Source of the DNA: Clostridium_AI sp964409685
GTDB taxonomy: Bacteria; Bacillota; Clostridia; Lachnospirales; Lachnospiraceae
NCBI GenBank assembly: GCA_964409685.1
Contig: CAYPEJ010000014.1
Coordinates: 38,723-102,722 of the forward strand
Length of the DNA: 64,000 nt
Direction: 5' to 3'
A program made the translations under genes and the position numbers. Positions 7,602 through 15,464 of this stretch are shown in pieces. Every line of letters starts with the position of its first letter. Position 1 is the first letter of the stretch. The notes under the pieces were generated by a model that saw nothing but the letters and a program-made list of their open reading frames with translations, was not told the origin of the DNA and did no database searches.

Positions 7602-8945
7602 ATGATACCACTTTTAATAGCTGGAGCAGTTGTGGGATTGGGTGCTCACGCTTGTGCTTCTGTTGATAATGATGAAGCTAGAGAAAAAAATAGACGTGCA
7701 AATGAGATTATAGATGAATCGAATCGTATTGCTCAAGAGGCCAAAACATTATGTCAAGGTTCGATTGATGTTTTAGCAAAGGAAAAAACCAAAGTCTTGC
7801 AGGGCAATATGAGACGTTTTGTAAGAAGTTTCTCTCAAATAAAACCTGTCAATTTTAATGATTCTGGAGACTTGTTTGAAATTGCAAAATTTAATAAAAA
7901 TGAATTAACGACAATGCAATCAATGGTTAGTAGTGTTCAGAAAGTAAATGTAAATGATGTTGTTGGTGGTGTATCAGGAACAGCGTTAGCTGTAGGTGCT
8001 GCTGATGTTCTTGCAGGGGGGGCGTTATTAGGTGGAGCAGGAATTTCAGTAGGTGGTTTAGCAGGAGGAGCAGCTTTGGGAGCTGTTGCAGCACCAATTT
8101 TTGCGATTACAGGAATTTTTTCCGCATCAGAAGCATCTGCTAACCTTGAAAAAGCAAAAAGTAATTTATCAAAGGCAAGAGCATATCAAGATGAATGTGA
8201 GACATATTCTTATTTTGCTCATGCAGTAAGCGAACGCTGTGATTTGTTCTATGAGGTACTGAATAATATAAATACTACATGGTTTACTGATGCAGTAAAT
8301 CAGTTAGAGATGCTAGTAAATAGTAAAAAAACATTTGGAAACTTTTTGAAAAACATGACGGGAAAAAAGATTTATACCCGTCAAGAAATGCAGATGGTAG
8401 CTAGTGTGGCTTCACTTGCAAAAATGGTTAAAACCATTATTGATACAAATATTTTGGATAATAATGGTCATGTAACTGATGAGTCAGAGAGAGTAATCTT
8501 GGCAATACAGGATAAAATGGAAAATGAAGATTTAACTGTAAAAATGCCAGAACCAGAAGTACAACAAGTATCATATCAACAACCAATGCAGAATGCATAT
8601 CAACAGCCTGTTCAGAATGTATATCAGCAACCAGTACAAAGTACCTATACTCAGTCACAGCAAATGGCTACTCAACCATCACAACAGGCGAAAATTACTT
8701 CTGCTAGTAATTCAGTTAAACCAATATACAATCCTAATGGATTTGTAAAGTTTATAATGTGGTTACATACTTTATTTTATGGCTTCTGTGGTATATGCGT
8801 GGTTGTTGCAGGTTCATTTATCGGTGGAACAGTATTGTTTGCTGCTGGACTTATGATGTGTCCAAAAGTAAATAAGACAATGAAATTCTGGTCTCGCTTT
8901 GGATTGATGATTCTACTTATTATAATTAGTTGCTTTTTGGTGTGA
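7602..8945 (+). CDS. Glycine-zipper membrane protein with Gln/Pro-rich linker
   Basis: 447 residues after AAAAGGAGG. An N-terminal hydrophobic segment (LLIAGAVVGLGAHACASV) precedes a helical region (about 25-100). A glycine-zipper block follows at about 120-175 (GGVSGTALAVGAADVLAGGA, LLGGAGISVGGLAGGAALGA), then a helical domain, a low-complexity linker of YQQPVQN-type repeats at about 320-360, and two C-terminal membrane helices (about 385-445). Both this gene and its upstream neighbour carry zippers and probably meet in the membrane. Function unknown; last gene of the riboswitch operon. Confidence 0.7.
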   Translation: MIPLLIAGAVVGLGAHACASVDNDEAREKNRRANEIIDESNRIAQEAKTLCQGSIDVLAKEKTKVLQGNMRRFVRSFSQIKPVNFNDSGDLFEIAKFNKNELTTMQSMVSSVQKVNVNDVVGGVSGTALAVGAADVLAGGALLGGAGISVGGLAGGAALGAVAAPIFAITGIFSASEASANLEKAKSNLSKARAYQDECETYSYFAHAVSERCDLFYEVLNNINTTWFTDAVNQLEMLVNSKKTFGNFLKNMTGKKIYTRQEMQMVASVASLAKMVKTIIDTNILDNNGHVTDESERVILAIQDKMENEDLTVKMPEPEVQQVSYQQPMQNAYQQPVQNVYQQPVQSTYTQSQQMATQPSQQAKITSASNSVKPIYNPNGFVKFIMWLHTLFYGFCGICVVVAGSFIGGTVLFAAGLMMCPKVNKTMKFWSRFGLMILLIIISCFLV

Positions 8946-8969
8946 TATAAATTAAAATGCTTTTTTGTT

Positions 8970-8992
8970 GGGTGTTCGTTTGAACACCCTTT
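8970..8992 (+). terminator. Terminator of the riboswitch operon
   Basis: GGGTGTTC (8970-8977) and GAACACCC (8982-8989) form a perfect 8-bp stem with a GTTT loop, followed by TTT. Confidence 0.7.
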
Positions 8993-9373
8993 CGTTAATT
9001 TATGCACCCAAGAAATAAAAGATGAACCTAAGAAATCGCAGTAGTAATTACTCTGTGTACTGACTACGAAAATACTACTACACACGGCTATGTTTTTCGC
9101 CGATTTTCCTTATTTTGCAAAAAGTGTAGTTTTAGAGAAGAAAAATATGATGCCCAGAAATGCCGATAAAACCTCGCAAAACAGGACATTTCCAGGAAAT
9201 CAAGGAGAACAATAACAATGATAAAAATACTATTCATCTGCCACGGCATAAACTCCAGATAGTGCTAAAAAGCCCTATTTTATAGGCTTTTCGACTGCTG
9301 ATAGGCAGATTTTGCAACAGTTTTGCAACTTTTAAAATGAGCCCCGAATAAAAAAGAAAGGAACGAACTAAAT
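8993..9373. other. Non-coding stretch with mobile-element debris
   Basis: No convincing gene. It holds a 5' fragment of the phosphatase gene (9218 to about 9250, listed separately), a hairpin AAAAAGCCCTA/TATAGGCTTTT near 9268-9291, and TTTTGCAACAGTTTTGCAAC at about 9311-9330, a short direct repeat that could be part of a recombination site. GAAAGGAACG at its end serves the next gene. Confidence 0.5.
9218..9250 (+). pseudogene. 5' stub of a phosphatase gene
   Basis: ATGATAAAAATACTATTCATCTGCCACGGC matches the first ten codons (MIKILFICHG) of the intact gene at 13013 with one base changed, and its leader (AAGGAG, ACAATG context) is also similar. The match ends immediately after the Gly codon, where AACATC has become ATAAACTCC. 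It is a third partial copy of the same locus. Confidence 0.65.
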
Positions 9374-10159
9374 ATGAAAACTTATGGTAAAAAAAATCTA
9401 ACTAATGATAAGTCTGCAAAAAAGCCTACTTACAAAAAGCAGTGGTTTTGGATAATTATTATTCTAGCCTTATTGATTGGTATCGGAGATAGTTCTGAAA
9501 CTAAGTTGGAAGACAATCAGACTGATACGAAAGAAAATATATCACAGGAAGAAAAAGCTACGGAGAAAGTAGTCGAAAATGACTTAGATATCATTTTACG
9601 AAGTAATCATCCAAAATATTATGGTAGTACAGAAGATGCTCATAATACGTGGGATGACGTAGGTGGTAAGAAAATAATTTTTGCAGATGGTTATGATAAA
9701 TATTCTGATGATACCATTATCTCAATGGAGGGATATCGTATTCAAGAAAATAATGAGATAATCAGAAGTTATTCTTTTTATTTTCGAAACATGAAGGATT
9801 CTGGAGACATAAAATTAGATAAGGCTTTAGAAATAGCTGATACATATATTCCTTACGATATTATTGATTCTTGGTATGAATTTAATAATTCGTTCTGTCT
9901 TGAGCCAAAAGATAACCAAGATGAGGATACTTGTTATGTAGTGGAGTATCATTTGACTGATAAGGGTAGTGAAGAATATTATGATGGAACTCATCCTTAC
10001 TCAGGAACGATTGATTTAATATTTTATATGGACACTAAAACTGAGAACATAAAAACATTATCAATTGGATTTGGAACTCCGAAATGGATGGGATTCTTAG
10101 ATACGAATGGTTATGAGAAAATAGAATGGAACTATGACTTTTTGGCGAAAGATAACTAA
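9374..10159 (+). CDS. Membrane-anchored extracytoplasmic protein, unknown
   Basis: 261 residues. A positively charged N-terminus is followed by one hydrophobic segment (about 24-37, WIIIILALLIGIG), an acidic linker (about 40-70) and a soluble domain with many Tyr, Asp and aromatic residues, including paired Cys (FCLEPK..DTCYVVEY) that could form a disulphide outside the cell. GAAAGGAACG ribosome site at the right distance. I do not recognise the family. It stands alone, between mobile-element debris on both sides. Confidence 0.7.
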   Translation: MKTYGKKNLTNDKSAKKPTYKKQWFWIIIILALLIGIGDSSETKLEDNQTDTKENISQEEKATEKVVENDLDIILRSNHPKYYGSTEDAHNTWDDVGGKKIIFADGYDKYSDDTIISMEGYRIQENNEIIRSYSFYFRNMKDSGDIKLDKALEIADTYIPYDIIDSWYEFNNSFCLEPKDNQDEDTCYVVEYHLTDKGSEEYYDGTHPYSGTIDLIFYMDTKTENIKTLSIGFGTPKWMGFLDTNGYEKIEWNYDFLAKDN

Positions 10160-10180
10160 TAACGAGATTTCCGTGCTTGC

Positions 10181-10213
10181 TTTATAGGAAACTGCTTCGC
10201 AGATTCCTATAAA
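10181..10213. repeat. Palindromic element with GCTTCGC loop (second copy)
   Basis: TTTATAGGAA (10181-10190) and TTCCTATAAA (10204-10213) around CTGCTTCGCAGA. Arms and loop resemble 5168-5206. It lies between the preceding gene and the 3' side of the IS91-type accessory gene. Confidence 0.55.
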
Positions 10214-10262
10214 GGGAATGTTTTGTGAAATAAAGCATGGCGCAACAAGAAGACGATATGAA

Positions 10263-10460
10263 TTAGAAAATGTAAAAGCCTTCTTCAAAATCGTCAGAAT
10301 CATCAAATATATCTTCATTAAGAAAGTAATCCATATCCAGAAGATCATCGTTGCTCATTTGCTGGACTTCTTTGGAAGTCATGCCTTCAGGAGGATTATT
10401 GGTGTATTTTACTCGTAGTTCAGCTAACAGTTCTTGTTCCGTGATTATTTTTTTGCTCAT
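10263..10460 (-). CDS. Small acidic accessory protein of the IS91-type element
   Basis: 65 residues with a GAGGCATC-type ribosome site before the ATG at 10460. MTSKEVQQMSNDDLLDMDYF is followed by a strongly acidic tail EDIFDDSDDFEEGFYIF. Damaged copies of the same gene are at 11106-11291 and (tail only) at 4631-4675, each beside transposase debris, so it belongs to the element. It lies 73 bases downstream of the transposase remnant. Function unknown; this copy looks intact. Confidence 0.65.
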   Translation of the reverse strand: MSKKIITEQELLAELRVKYTNNPPEGMTSKEVQQMSNDDLLDMDYFLNEDIFDDSDDFEEGFYIF

Positions 10461-10533
10461 TGTAAAGATGCCTCCGTTTCATTTTCATTGATAAGCCTAT
10501 TGTATCTTACGGAGAAAGATAAGGAAACAAAAA

Positions 10534-11070
10534 CTATGTATGAAAACCATTTTTAATCATTACTTTTTCATACATCTCATCTAGCGGAACACGAGCATGG
10601 TTAAAGTATAACTCCAAAAATGACATGGTTTTATGGCACTTTGGACAGACAAGCGGATCATAGCCAAAGGAAGAGAGGATGCAGTCTCTCCAACGATTAA
10701 AGGATAGAATTATTTTATGTTTTTCTTTGGATATGGCACGTCTTAGGCGAGAGTCTTGTTCACGATGTCTGGCATATAATCCGTAGTATCGAATCATTTT
10801 AAAATGCTTTTCGGGGATGTGTTGGATTAGCCGTTCGATGAACTCGAGTGCAGATATGGTCTCAATCATGAGTTTATCGTCTTCGTGTCGATTGTAATGA
10901 AAGGTAACATTAGTGCCATCATAAGAATCAATACGTTTGGTTGAGATTACTGGTCGCCCAAGATAGCGTCCAATGTATTTAATTACATGATTAGGGTCGC
11001 ATTTGTTGGGCTTTGCACGAACATAAAAGCCATTCGGACAATGTGTGTATATGTAGGACTTTACTTTTTT
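10534..11070 (-). pseudogene. IS91-type transposase, C-terminal part
   Basis: About 180 codons remain, entering at about 11070 and ending at 10534. The remnant contains PNKCDPNHVIKYIGRYLGRP, whose Tyr-X3-Tyr (YIGRY) is the catalytic pair of IS91/Y2 rolling-circle transposases. After it come HEDDKLMIETISALEFIERL, HIPEKHFKMIRYYGLYARHR, and a C-terminal CPKCHKTM zinc-like pair. The N-terminal zinc domain and the HUH part are missing; an in-frame stop occurs inside the palindrome just upstream. The element therefore cannot move on its own. Confidence 0.87.
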
Positions 11071-11072
11071 AA

Positions 11073-11112
11073 TTTATAGGAAAATACTCCATTCAGAGCA
11101 CCTCCCTATAAA
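11073..11112. repeat. Degenerate palindrome at the transposase break point
   Basis: TTTATAGG (11073-11080) and CCTATAAA (11105-11112) flank a 24-base loop. It resembles the repeats at 5168 and 10181 and sits exactly where the transposase remnant is cut off. Confidence 0.45.
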
Positions 11113-11291
11113 GGATACACATCTAAAAATGAGCATAACAAATAGATGAATACAGAGCAGAAGATATAAAATCCTTCCACACCAAATTCATCATCTTCGT
11201 GAAGAAAGTAATCCATATCTAGAAGGTCATCTTCACTCATGTTTTTAATATCATGAGCAGTCATTATTTTACGATAAGAACGGAAAACCAC
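11106..11291 (-). pseudogene. Damaged second copy of the IS91-type accessory gene
   Basis: Residues ITAHDIKNMSEDDLLDMDYF and an acidic tail ending GVEGFYIF match the gene at 10263-10460. The N-terminal third is unrelated (replaced), and the stop after FYIF is lost so the frame runs on to 11106. It belongs to a second, different element of the same family. Confidence 0.65.
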
Positions 11292-11369
11292 AGGCAGAGA
11301 TTGAGAAGAAGAATGAGAAACCGATGTCGCAGAAAATATTCAAGGCAAATTAATATAGAAGATAGATGA

Positions 11370-11397
11370 TGCTCTGGCTTCGGCCGGGGCATTTTTT
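11370..11397 (+). terminator. UUCG-loop terminator
   Basis: TGCTCTGGC (11370-11378), TTCG, GCCGGGGCA (11383-11391), then T6. It has a strong stem with G-U pairs. The plus-strand gene it once ended is gone; about 22 codons of a charged reading frame ending in TAA at 11351-11353 may be its tail. Confidence 0.75.
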
Positions 11398-11408
11398 GTA
11401 AAAAAATA

Positions 11409-11437
11409 TTGTAAAATGTGAAAAAATAATATATACT
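11409..11437 (+). promoter_or_regulatory. Promoter of the nuclease-recombinase gene
   Basis: TTGTAA (11409-11414) and TATACT (11432-11437) with a 17-base spacer, 58 bases before the ATG at 11496. Confidence 0.6.
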
Positions 11438-11495
11438 AAATAAAATGAATTTTATTAGGGGTGTGTTATTACAATAAAATGGAGGAATTATTGCT

Positions 11496-12956
11496 ATGCT
11501 AGAACGGTTAATAGAAAGAGTATCTCTTTTGGAGGAAAAGTCAGATTTAGAACAAAATTTAAAACACTTTGTTACTGTGTGGATGTTAAAAGAATTGGGT
11601 TATGAGGAGTTATTGTTTGATTTTGAACATCCCTTATGTAGAGATTCAAAAAATAATAAGCACGCAGATATTTTTATTCCAGTAGAGCCTGGAAAAGCGA
11701 TGTTTGTGGAAACAAAGAAATATTCAAAAGATTTAGATGAAGAGGATATTATTCAACTCGCAGAGTATATAACACTTTCTCATGAAATTGCATGGGGAAT
11801 TTTAACTAATGGAAGACAGATTTTTTTGCTAAATAATAGTATAGATATATATGGCAAGGAACAAAAGAATGTATTAGATAAGTTAGTTTTGCGTGTAGAA
11901 TACAATCCAAGTACTGGTCGATTTAAAAATGGAGATTATATAAAATATTTCTCAAAGGAAAATGTTTATGATACACATGTGACTAATTATTTTAAAGCTG
12001 TAGCACAATTTTTAGCAAAGCATTCTTTATCTAAAGCTAGTGAAGAAAAATATCAAAACACACTTTGGCAATTTTTCGATTATTATATATCAAAAGGTAA
12101 TAAATATATAATATATGGGGCACGGGAATACGCACCATTGGAAGAAATAAAAGATAGAGATTTTATAGAATTTTTGAAAAATTTCAAATCTACAACGAGA
12201 AAAGCCTCGGGAAAAGTTCCTTTGGCAAAATGCTCCCACATTTTTACTATGTATGATATTATGGAGAAAAATGGTTTTATTTCTATTAATACAATGAAAG
12301 ATGTTAGAAATAGAGCAAAGGTTGAAGTAGAATATGATGAAAGTAATTGGGAGGATGATCCAAAAAAGATATTAACAACAAAGAATATTGAAATTATCAT
12401 GAACAAATTAAGGAATAAGCCATATAAGATTGTTATTTTCACATTAGCTGCATACTATGGATTTAGCAGAGATAAGATCACCAAGTTTTTGGCGGAACCT
12501 TGGTCAGTTGTAAATTTTGACAAACATATATTTATGTTAGATGCTAAAAAGTATCCTTTAGTTAGTGTAATGGAAAATAATCTCATGCTTATGAGAGAAA
12601 ACTATAAAAGAAGAGGAATAAAGAAACCATCTTCAATATATGTGTTTAAAAAAAATGGAGTATATACAAGTGTTGGTACAGATACAATAAATGCTGTTTT
12701 TGATGAAATAAAGAAGTATAATGAACAAGGCGTTAATTGGAGATTATTTAATCCACAGAACACAAGAGGTGCAGCTATATACAATATGTTATGTGCAGGA
12801 TGTTCAATAGAAGAAATAGCATATATAACTGATTCAACTCTTGTTCAATTGGAAAAATACTTACCAGATGATATTGTGGATAAAAATGGAGAAAAAGAGT
12901 GGAAAAGCAAAAACGGTGGTAGGGACAAGCATCCGTTTAAGGAAATATTTGATTAG
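11496..12956 (+). CDS. PD-(D/E)XK nuclease fused to a degenerate tyrosine-recombinase domain
   Basis: 486 residues after TGGAGG. Residues about 1-150 resemble HsdR-N-type nuclease domains: HADIFIPVEPGKAMFVETKK gives the D...ExK catalytic signature at about residues 58-75. Residues 170-235 look like an integrase SAM-like core-binding domain (VAQFLAKHSLSKASEEKYQN). Residues 285-465 look like a tyrosine-recombinase catalytic fold with Arg (YYGFSRDKI), NPQNTRGAAI in place of HxxR, and a final Tyr (VQLEKYLP). The box-II His is replaced, so strand-transfer activity is doubtful. Family knowledge: HsdR-N domains cleave DNA. The combination suggests a DNA-defence or mobile-element protein. It has its own promoter. 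Confidence 0.7.
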   Translation: MLERLIERVSLLEEKSDLEQNLKHFVTVWMLKELGYEELLFDFEHPLCRDSKNNKHADIFIPVEPGKAMFVETKKYSKDLDEEDIIQLAEYITLSHEIAWGILTNGRQIFLLNNSIDIYGKEQKNVLDKLVLRVEYNPSTGRFKNGDYIKYFSKENVYDTHVTNYFKAVAQFLAKHSLSKASEEKYQNTLWQFFDYYISKGNKYIIYGAREYAPLEEIKDRDFIEFLKNFKSTTRKASGKVPLAKCSHIFTMYDIMEKNGFISINTMKDVRNRAKVEVEYDESNWEDDPKKILTTKNIEIIMNKLRNKPYKIVIFTLAAYYGFSRDKITKFLAEPWSVVNFDKHIFMLDAKKYPLVSVMENNLMLMRENYKRRGIKKPSSIYVFKKNGVYTSVGTDTINAVFDEIKKYNEQGVNWRLFNPQNTRGAAIYNMLCAGCSIEEIAYITDSTLVQLEKYLPDDIVDKNGEKEWKSKNGGRDKHPFKEIFD

Positions 12957-13012
12957 AAATTAAATCCCCGAATCCCTCCCAAAACAGTACATTTCATGGT
13001 AAAAGAAGGAGT

Positions 13013-13486
13013 TTGATAACTATGATAAAAATACTTTTCATCTGCCACGGCAACATCTGCCGTTCCCCAATGGCAGAATACGTAATGAAAGACCTTGTCC
13101 GCAAGCAAGGCTATGAAAAACAATTTCTAATCGAATCTCGCGCAACCAGTCGAGAAGAGATCGGAAACCACATCCACCCAGGAACTCGTAAGAAAATGCA
13201 TGAAGTTGGAATCCCTACAGACAACCGAACAGCAACACAGATGACCAAATCCGACTACAACAAATACGATTTCCTAATCGGCATGGATAGCTGGAACCAC
13301 CGCAACATCCTAAGAATCATTGGACAAGACCCTGAAAATAAAGTCCATTTGCTTCTAGAGTACGCCAACCGCACAGGAGACATCGCCGATCCATGGTACA
13401 CAGGAAACTTCGATGCCACCTACAACGATGTACTTGCAGGATGTAACGGATTACTACAATTCATCCAAGACCAAGGTCTATTATAA
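13013..13486 (+). CDS. Low-molecular-weight protein tyrosine phosphatase
   Basis: 157 residues with the P-loop CHGNICRSPM near residue 8 (catalytic Cys, Arg) and the general-acid motif DPWYTGNF near the C-terminus, so all catalytic elements are present. AGAAGGAG ribosome site. It dephosphorylates phosphotyrosine proteins or may act on small phospho-compounds. It is followed 110 bases later by an XRE regulator gene. This is the intact parent of the truncated copies at 3459 and 9218. Confidence 0.92.
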   Translation: MITMIKILFICHGNICRSPMAEYVMKDLVRKQGYEKQFLIESRATSREEIGNHIHPGTRKKMHEVGIPTDNRTATQMTKSDYNKYDFLIGMDSWNHRNILRIIGQDPENKVHLLLEYANRTGDIADPWYTGNFDATYNDVLAGCNGLLQFIQDQGLL

Positions 13487-14259
13487 ATATTAAAAAATAG
13501 ACCACCAAACCAACCAAGTCTCTCACTCCACGTTCCGTAGGTTGAATCCTTATCTCGTCAATGCTATCCTCTTAAATGAAAGGACGGTGCATAACTATGA
13601 ATCAATACGTTACAAGTACCACAATCAAAACATTAAGAGAAAAGCAACACATGACTCAAAGTGATTTAGCTAACCGAATTGGAGTGAGTGACAAAACCAT
13701 TTCCAAATGGGAAACTGCAAAAGGACTTCCCGACATTTCACTAATTGAACCACTAGCCAAAGCACTCAGCATCTCAGTTTACGAACTAATCTCAGGTGAC
13801 TATATCAACAATCAAAATAAATCAGCAAACATGATAAAATCTAAACTCTATGTATGTCCAATCTGCGGAAACATCATGCACTCCATGGGAGAAGTCATGC
13901 TCAGTTGCTGTGGCATTCATTTACCAATATTAGAAATGGAAGAACCAAGCGATGACCATGTTATAAACATAGAGAGAATCGAAAACGACTATTATGTATC
14001 CATCTCTCATGAGATGACAAAAGAACATTTTATTTCTTTCATTGCCTACGCAACTACAGATAAATTTGAACTAGTAAAGCTTTATCCAGAAACAAATGCA
14101 GAAGTACGTTTTCAGATAAAAGGTCATGGAGTTATCTATTACTATTGTAATAAGCATGGATTATTTGGAAAGCAAGTATAATCATAGAATGAGTTGAAAT
14201 ATAAATGAGTTGTAATAAATGATATTCCAATCATTGCTTCGAATAAAATTGAAAATATA
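13088..14259. repeat. Right copy of the 1.17-kb duplication
   Basis: Partner of 3459-4630 (offset 9629). Here the phosphatase is complete, so this copy is closer to the ancestral arrangement and the left one is the derived, cut copy. Confidence 0.93.
13597..14181 (+). CDS. XRE-family regulator with C-terminal zinc-ribbon domain (right copy)
   Basis: 194 residues from the ATG preceded by AAAGGACGG. Same domains as the left copy: Cro/C1 HTH then a Cys/His-rich half (CPICGN, SCCGIH, YCNKHGLF). It differs from that copy only at the C-terminal GKQV. It probably forms a transcription unit with the phosphatase. Two near-identical regulators in one genome should bind the same operators, so the duplication doubles dosage unless one is silent. 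Confidence 0.87.
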   Translation: MNQYVTSTTIKTLREKQHMTQSDLANRIGVSDKTISKWETAKGLPDISLIEPLAKALSISVYELISGDYINNQNKSANMIKSKLYVCPICGNIMHSMGEVMLSCCGIHLPILEMEEPSDDHVINIERIENDYYVSISHEMTKEHFISFIAYATTDKFELVKLYPETNAEVRFQIKGHGVIYYYCNKHGLFGKQV

Positions 14260-14265
14260 GAAATG

Positions 14266-14299
14266 GAGACCTCTGTGGAGAAATTTACAGAGGTTTCTT
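14266..14299 (+). terminator. Hairpin after the XRE regulator
   Basis: GAGACCTCTGT (14266-14276) pairs with ACAGAGGTTTC (14287-14297), with one G-U pair, followed by TTGATATTTT. It lies just outside the duplicated block, so the left copy lacks it. Confidence 0.65.
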
Positions 14300-14413
14300 G
14301 ATATTTTAAACAGCCTTGTGATTCCAGGGCTTGTTTTATACGTTCATATTATTTAAAATAAAATAGCAGATAGTAAATCAAATCAATAAAAAAGAAAATA
14401 GAGGTGCAAAGAA

Positions 14414-14971
14414 ATGAGCTTACTAGATAAAATTTCAGCATATTGCCCTGTGAATGAACAGGAAGAACGAGACAAAGAAGTGATGATTCAGTTCATTAAA
14501 GAACATACGAATTATTTAGATAGAGAGAATCAAATAGGCCATTTCAGCGCCTCTGTTTGGACGGTAAATAAAGAACGTACCAAAGTGCTAATGGTTTATC
14601 ACAACATATATGATTCTTGGACGTGGGCAGGTGGACATGCAGATGGAGTAGAAGATTTAAGTGAAGTAGCATTACGAGAACTAAAAGAAGAAACAGGCGT
14701 TAAGAATGCACACTTAGTCAGTGATGATATTTTTAGTCTTGAGATTCTAACTGTAGATGGTCATGTGAAAAAGGGCGTTTATGTACCAAGTCACTTACAC
14801 TTGAATGTAACATACTTAGCAGAAGCTGACGAGAATCAGGAGTTAGTTGTGAAAGAAGATGAAAATCAAGGTGTAAGATGGTGTACATTTGAAGAAGCAG
14901 TTACACTTCCAACAGAGCCTTGGATGGTGAAAAATGTATATCAGAAATTAATCTCAAATTTAGAGAAATAA
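14414..14971 (+). CDS. Nudix hydrolase
   Basis: 185 residues. The Nudix box fits GX5EX7REUXEEXGU: GHADGVEDLSEVALRELKEE followed by TGV (about residues 75-97), with Mg-binding glutamates present. It hydrolyses a nucleoside diphosphate-linked substrate; the precise substrate cannot be read from sequence. GAGGTG ribosome site. It leads a group with two acetyltransferase genes (gap 21 bases to the next), suggesting a small detoxification or salvage operon. Confidence 0.9.
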   Translation: MSLLDKISAYCPVNEQEERDKEVMIQFIKEHTNYLDRENQIGHFSASVWTVNKERTKVLMVYHNIYDSWTWAGGHADGVEDLSEVALRELKEETGVKNAHLVSDDIFSLEILTVDGHVKKGVYVPSHLHLNVTYLAEADENQELVVKEDENQGVRWCTFEEAVTLPTEPWMVKNVYQKLISNLEK

Positions 14972-14992
14972 AGTACAAGAAAGGAGTAACAC

Positions 14993-15442
14993 GTGGAATT
15001 ATTATTCAAGAAAATGGAATCAAACGATATAGGGAATTGTGCATATGAATTAATAAAAGCATTTAAAGAAGAACCATGGAATGAAGAATGGACTTATCAG
15101 CAGGCATATGAGCGAATTGATGAGATTATGAGTGCAAGAGTTTCTAGAGGTTATGTCATATATGACGGAGATGTAGTGGTATCCATGCTTTGTGGGCGTA
15201 TTATGACCTATATGGGATTTAAGGAGTTATGGATTGATGAATTTAGCGTAAACCCTGATTACCAAAGACAAGGCATTGGAACGAAAATGTTAGACTTTGT
15301 ACGTGAAGAAATGAAAAAAGAAAAGGATAAGATATCTTGCTTAGTGTTGATTACGGAAAGAGGATATCCAAGTGTGAAGTTTTACGAAGCAAATGGATTT
15401 AGGATGGACGAGAAACCAGTATTTATGGCAGCAAACGTGTAA
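14993..15442 (+). CDS. GNAT-family N-acetyltransferase
   Basis: 149 residues from a GTG start preceded by AAAGGAG. The acetyl-CoA-binding motif A is clear: EFSVNPDYQRQGIGTKML (about residues 83-100), with R/Q-x-x-G-x-G/A (QRQGIG). The C-terminal FYEANGFRMDEKP is the usual motif B. It transfers acetyl to an amine of unknown identity; composition suits aminoglycoside-like or small polyamine substrates but that is speculation. Confidence 0.88.
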   Translation: MELLFKKMESNDIGNCAYELIKAFKEEPWNEEWTYQQAYERIDEIMSARVSRGYVIYDGDVVVSMLCGRIMTYMGFKELWIDEFSVNPDYQRQGIGTKMLDFVREEMKKEKDKISCLVLITERGYPSVKFYEANGFRMDEKPVFMAANV

Positions 15443-15464
15443 AAGTGAGTGGGAGGAAAAGAAT

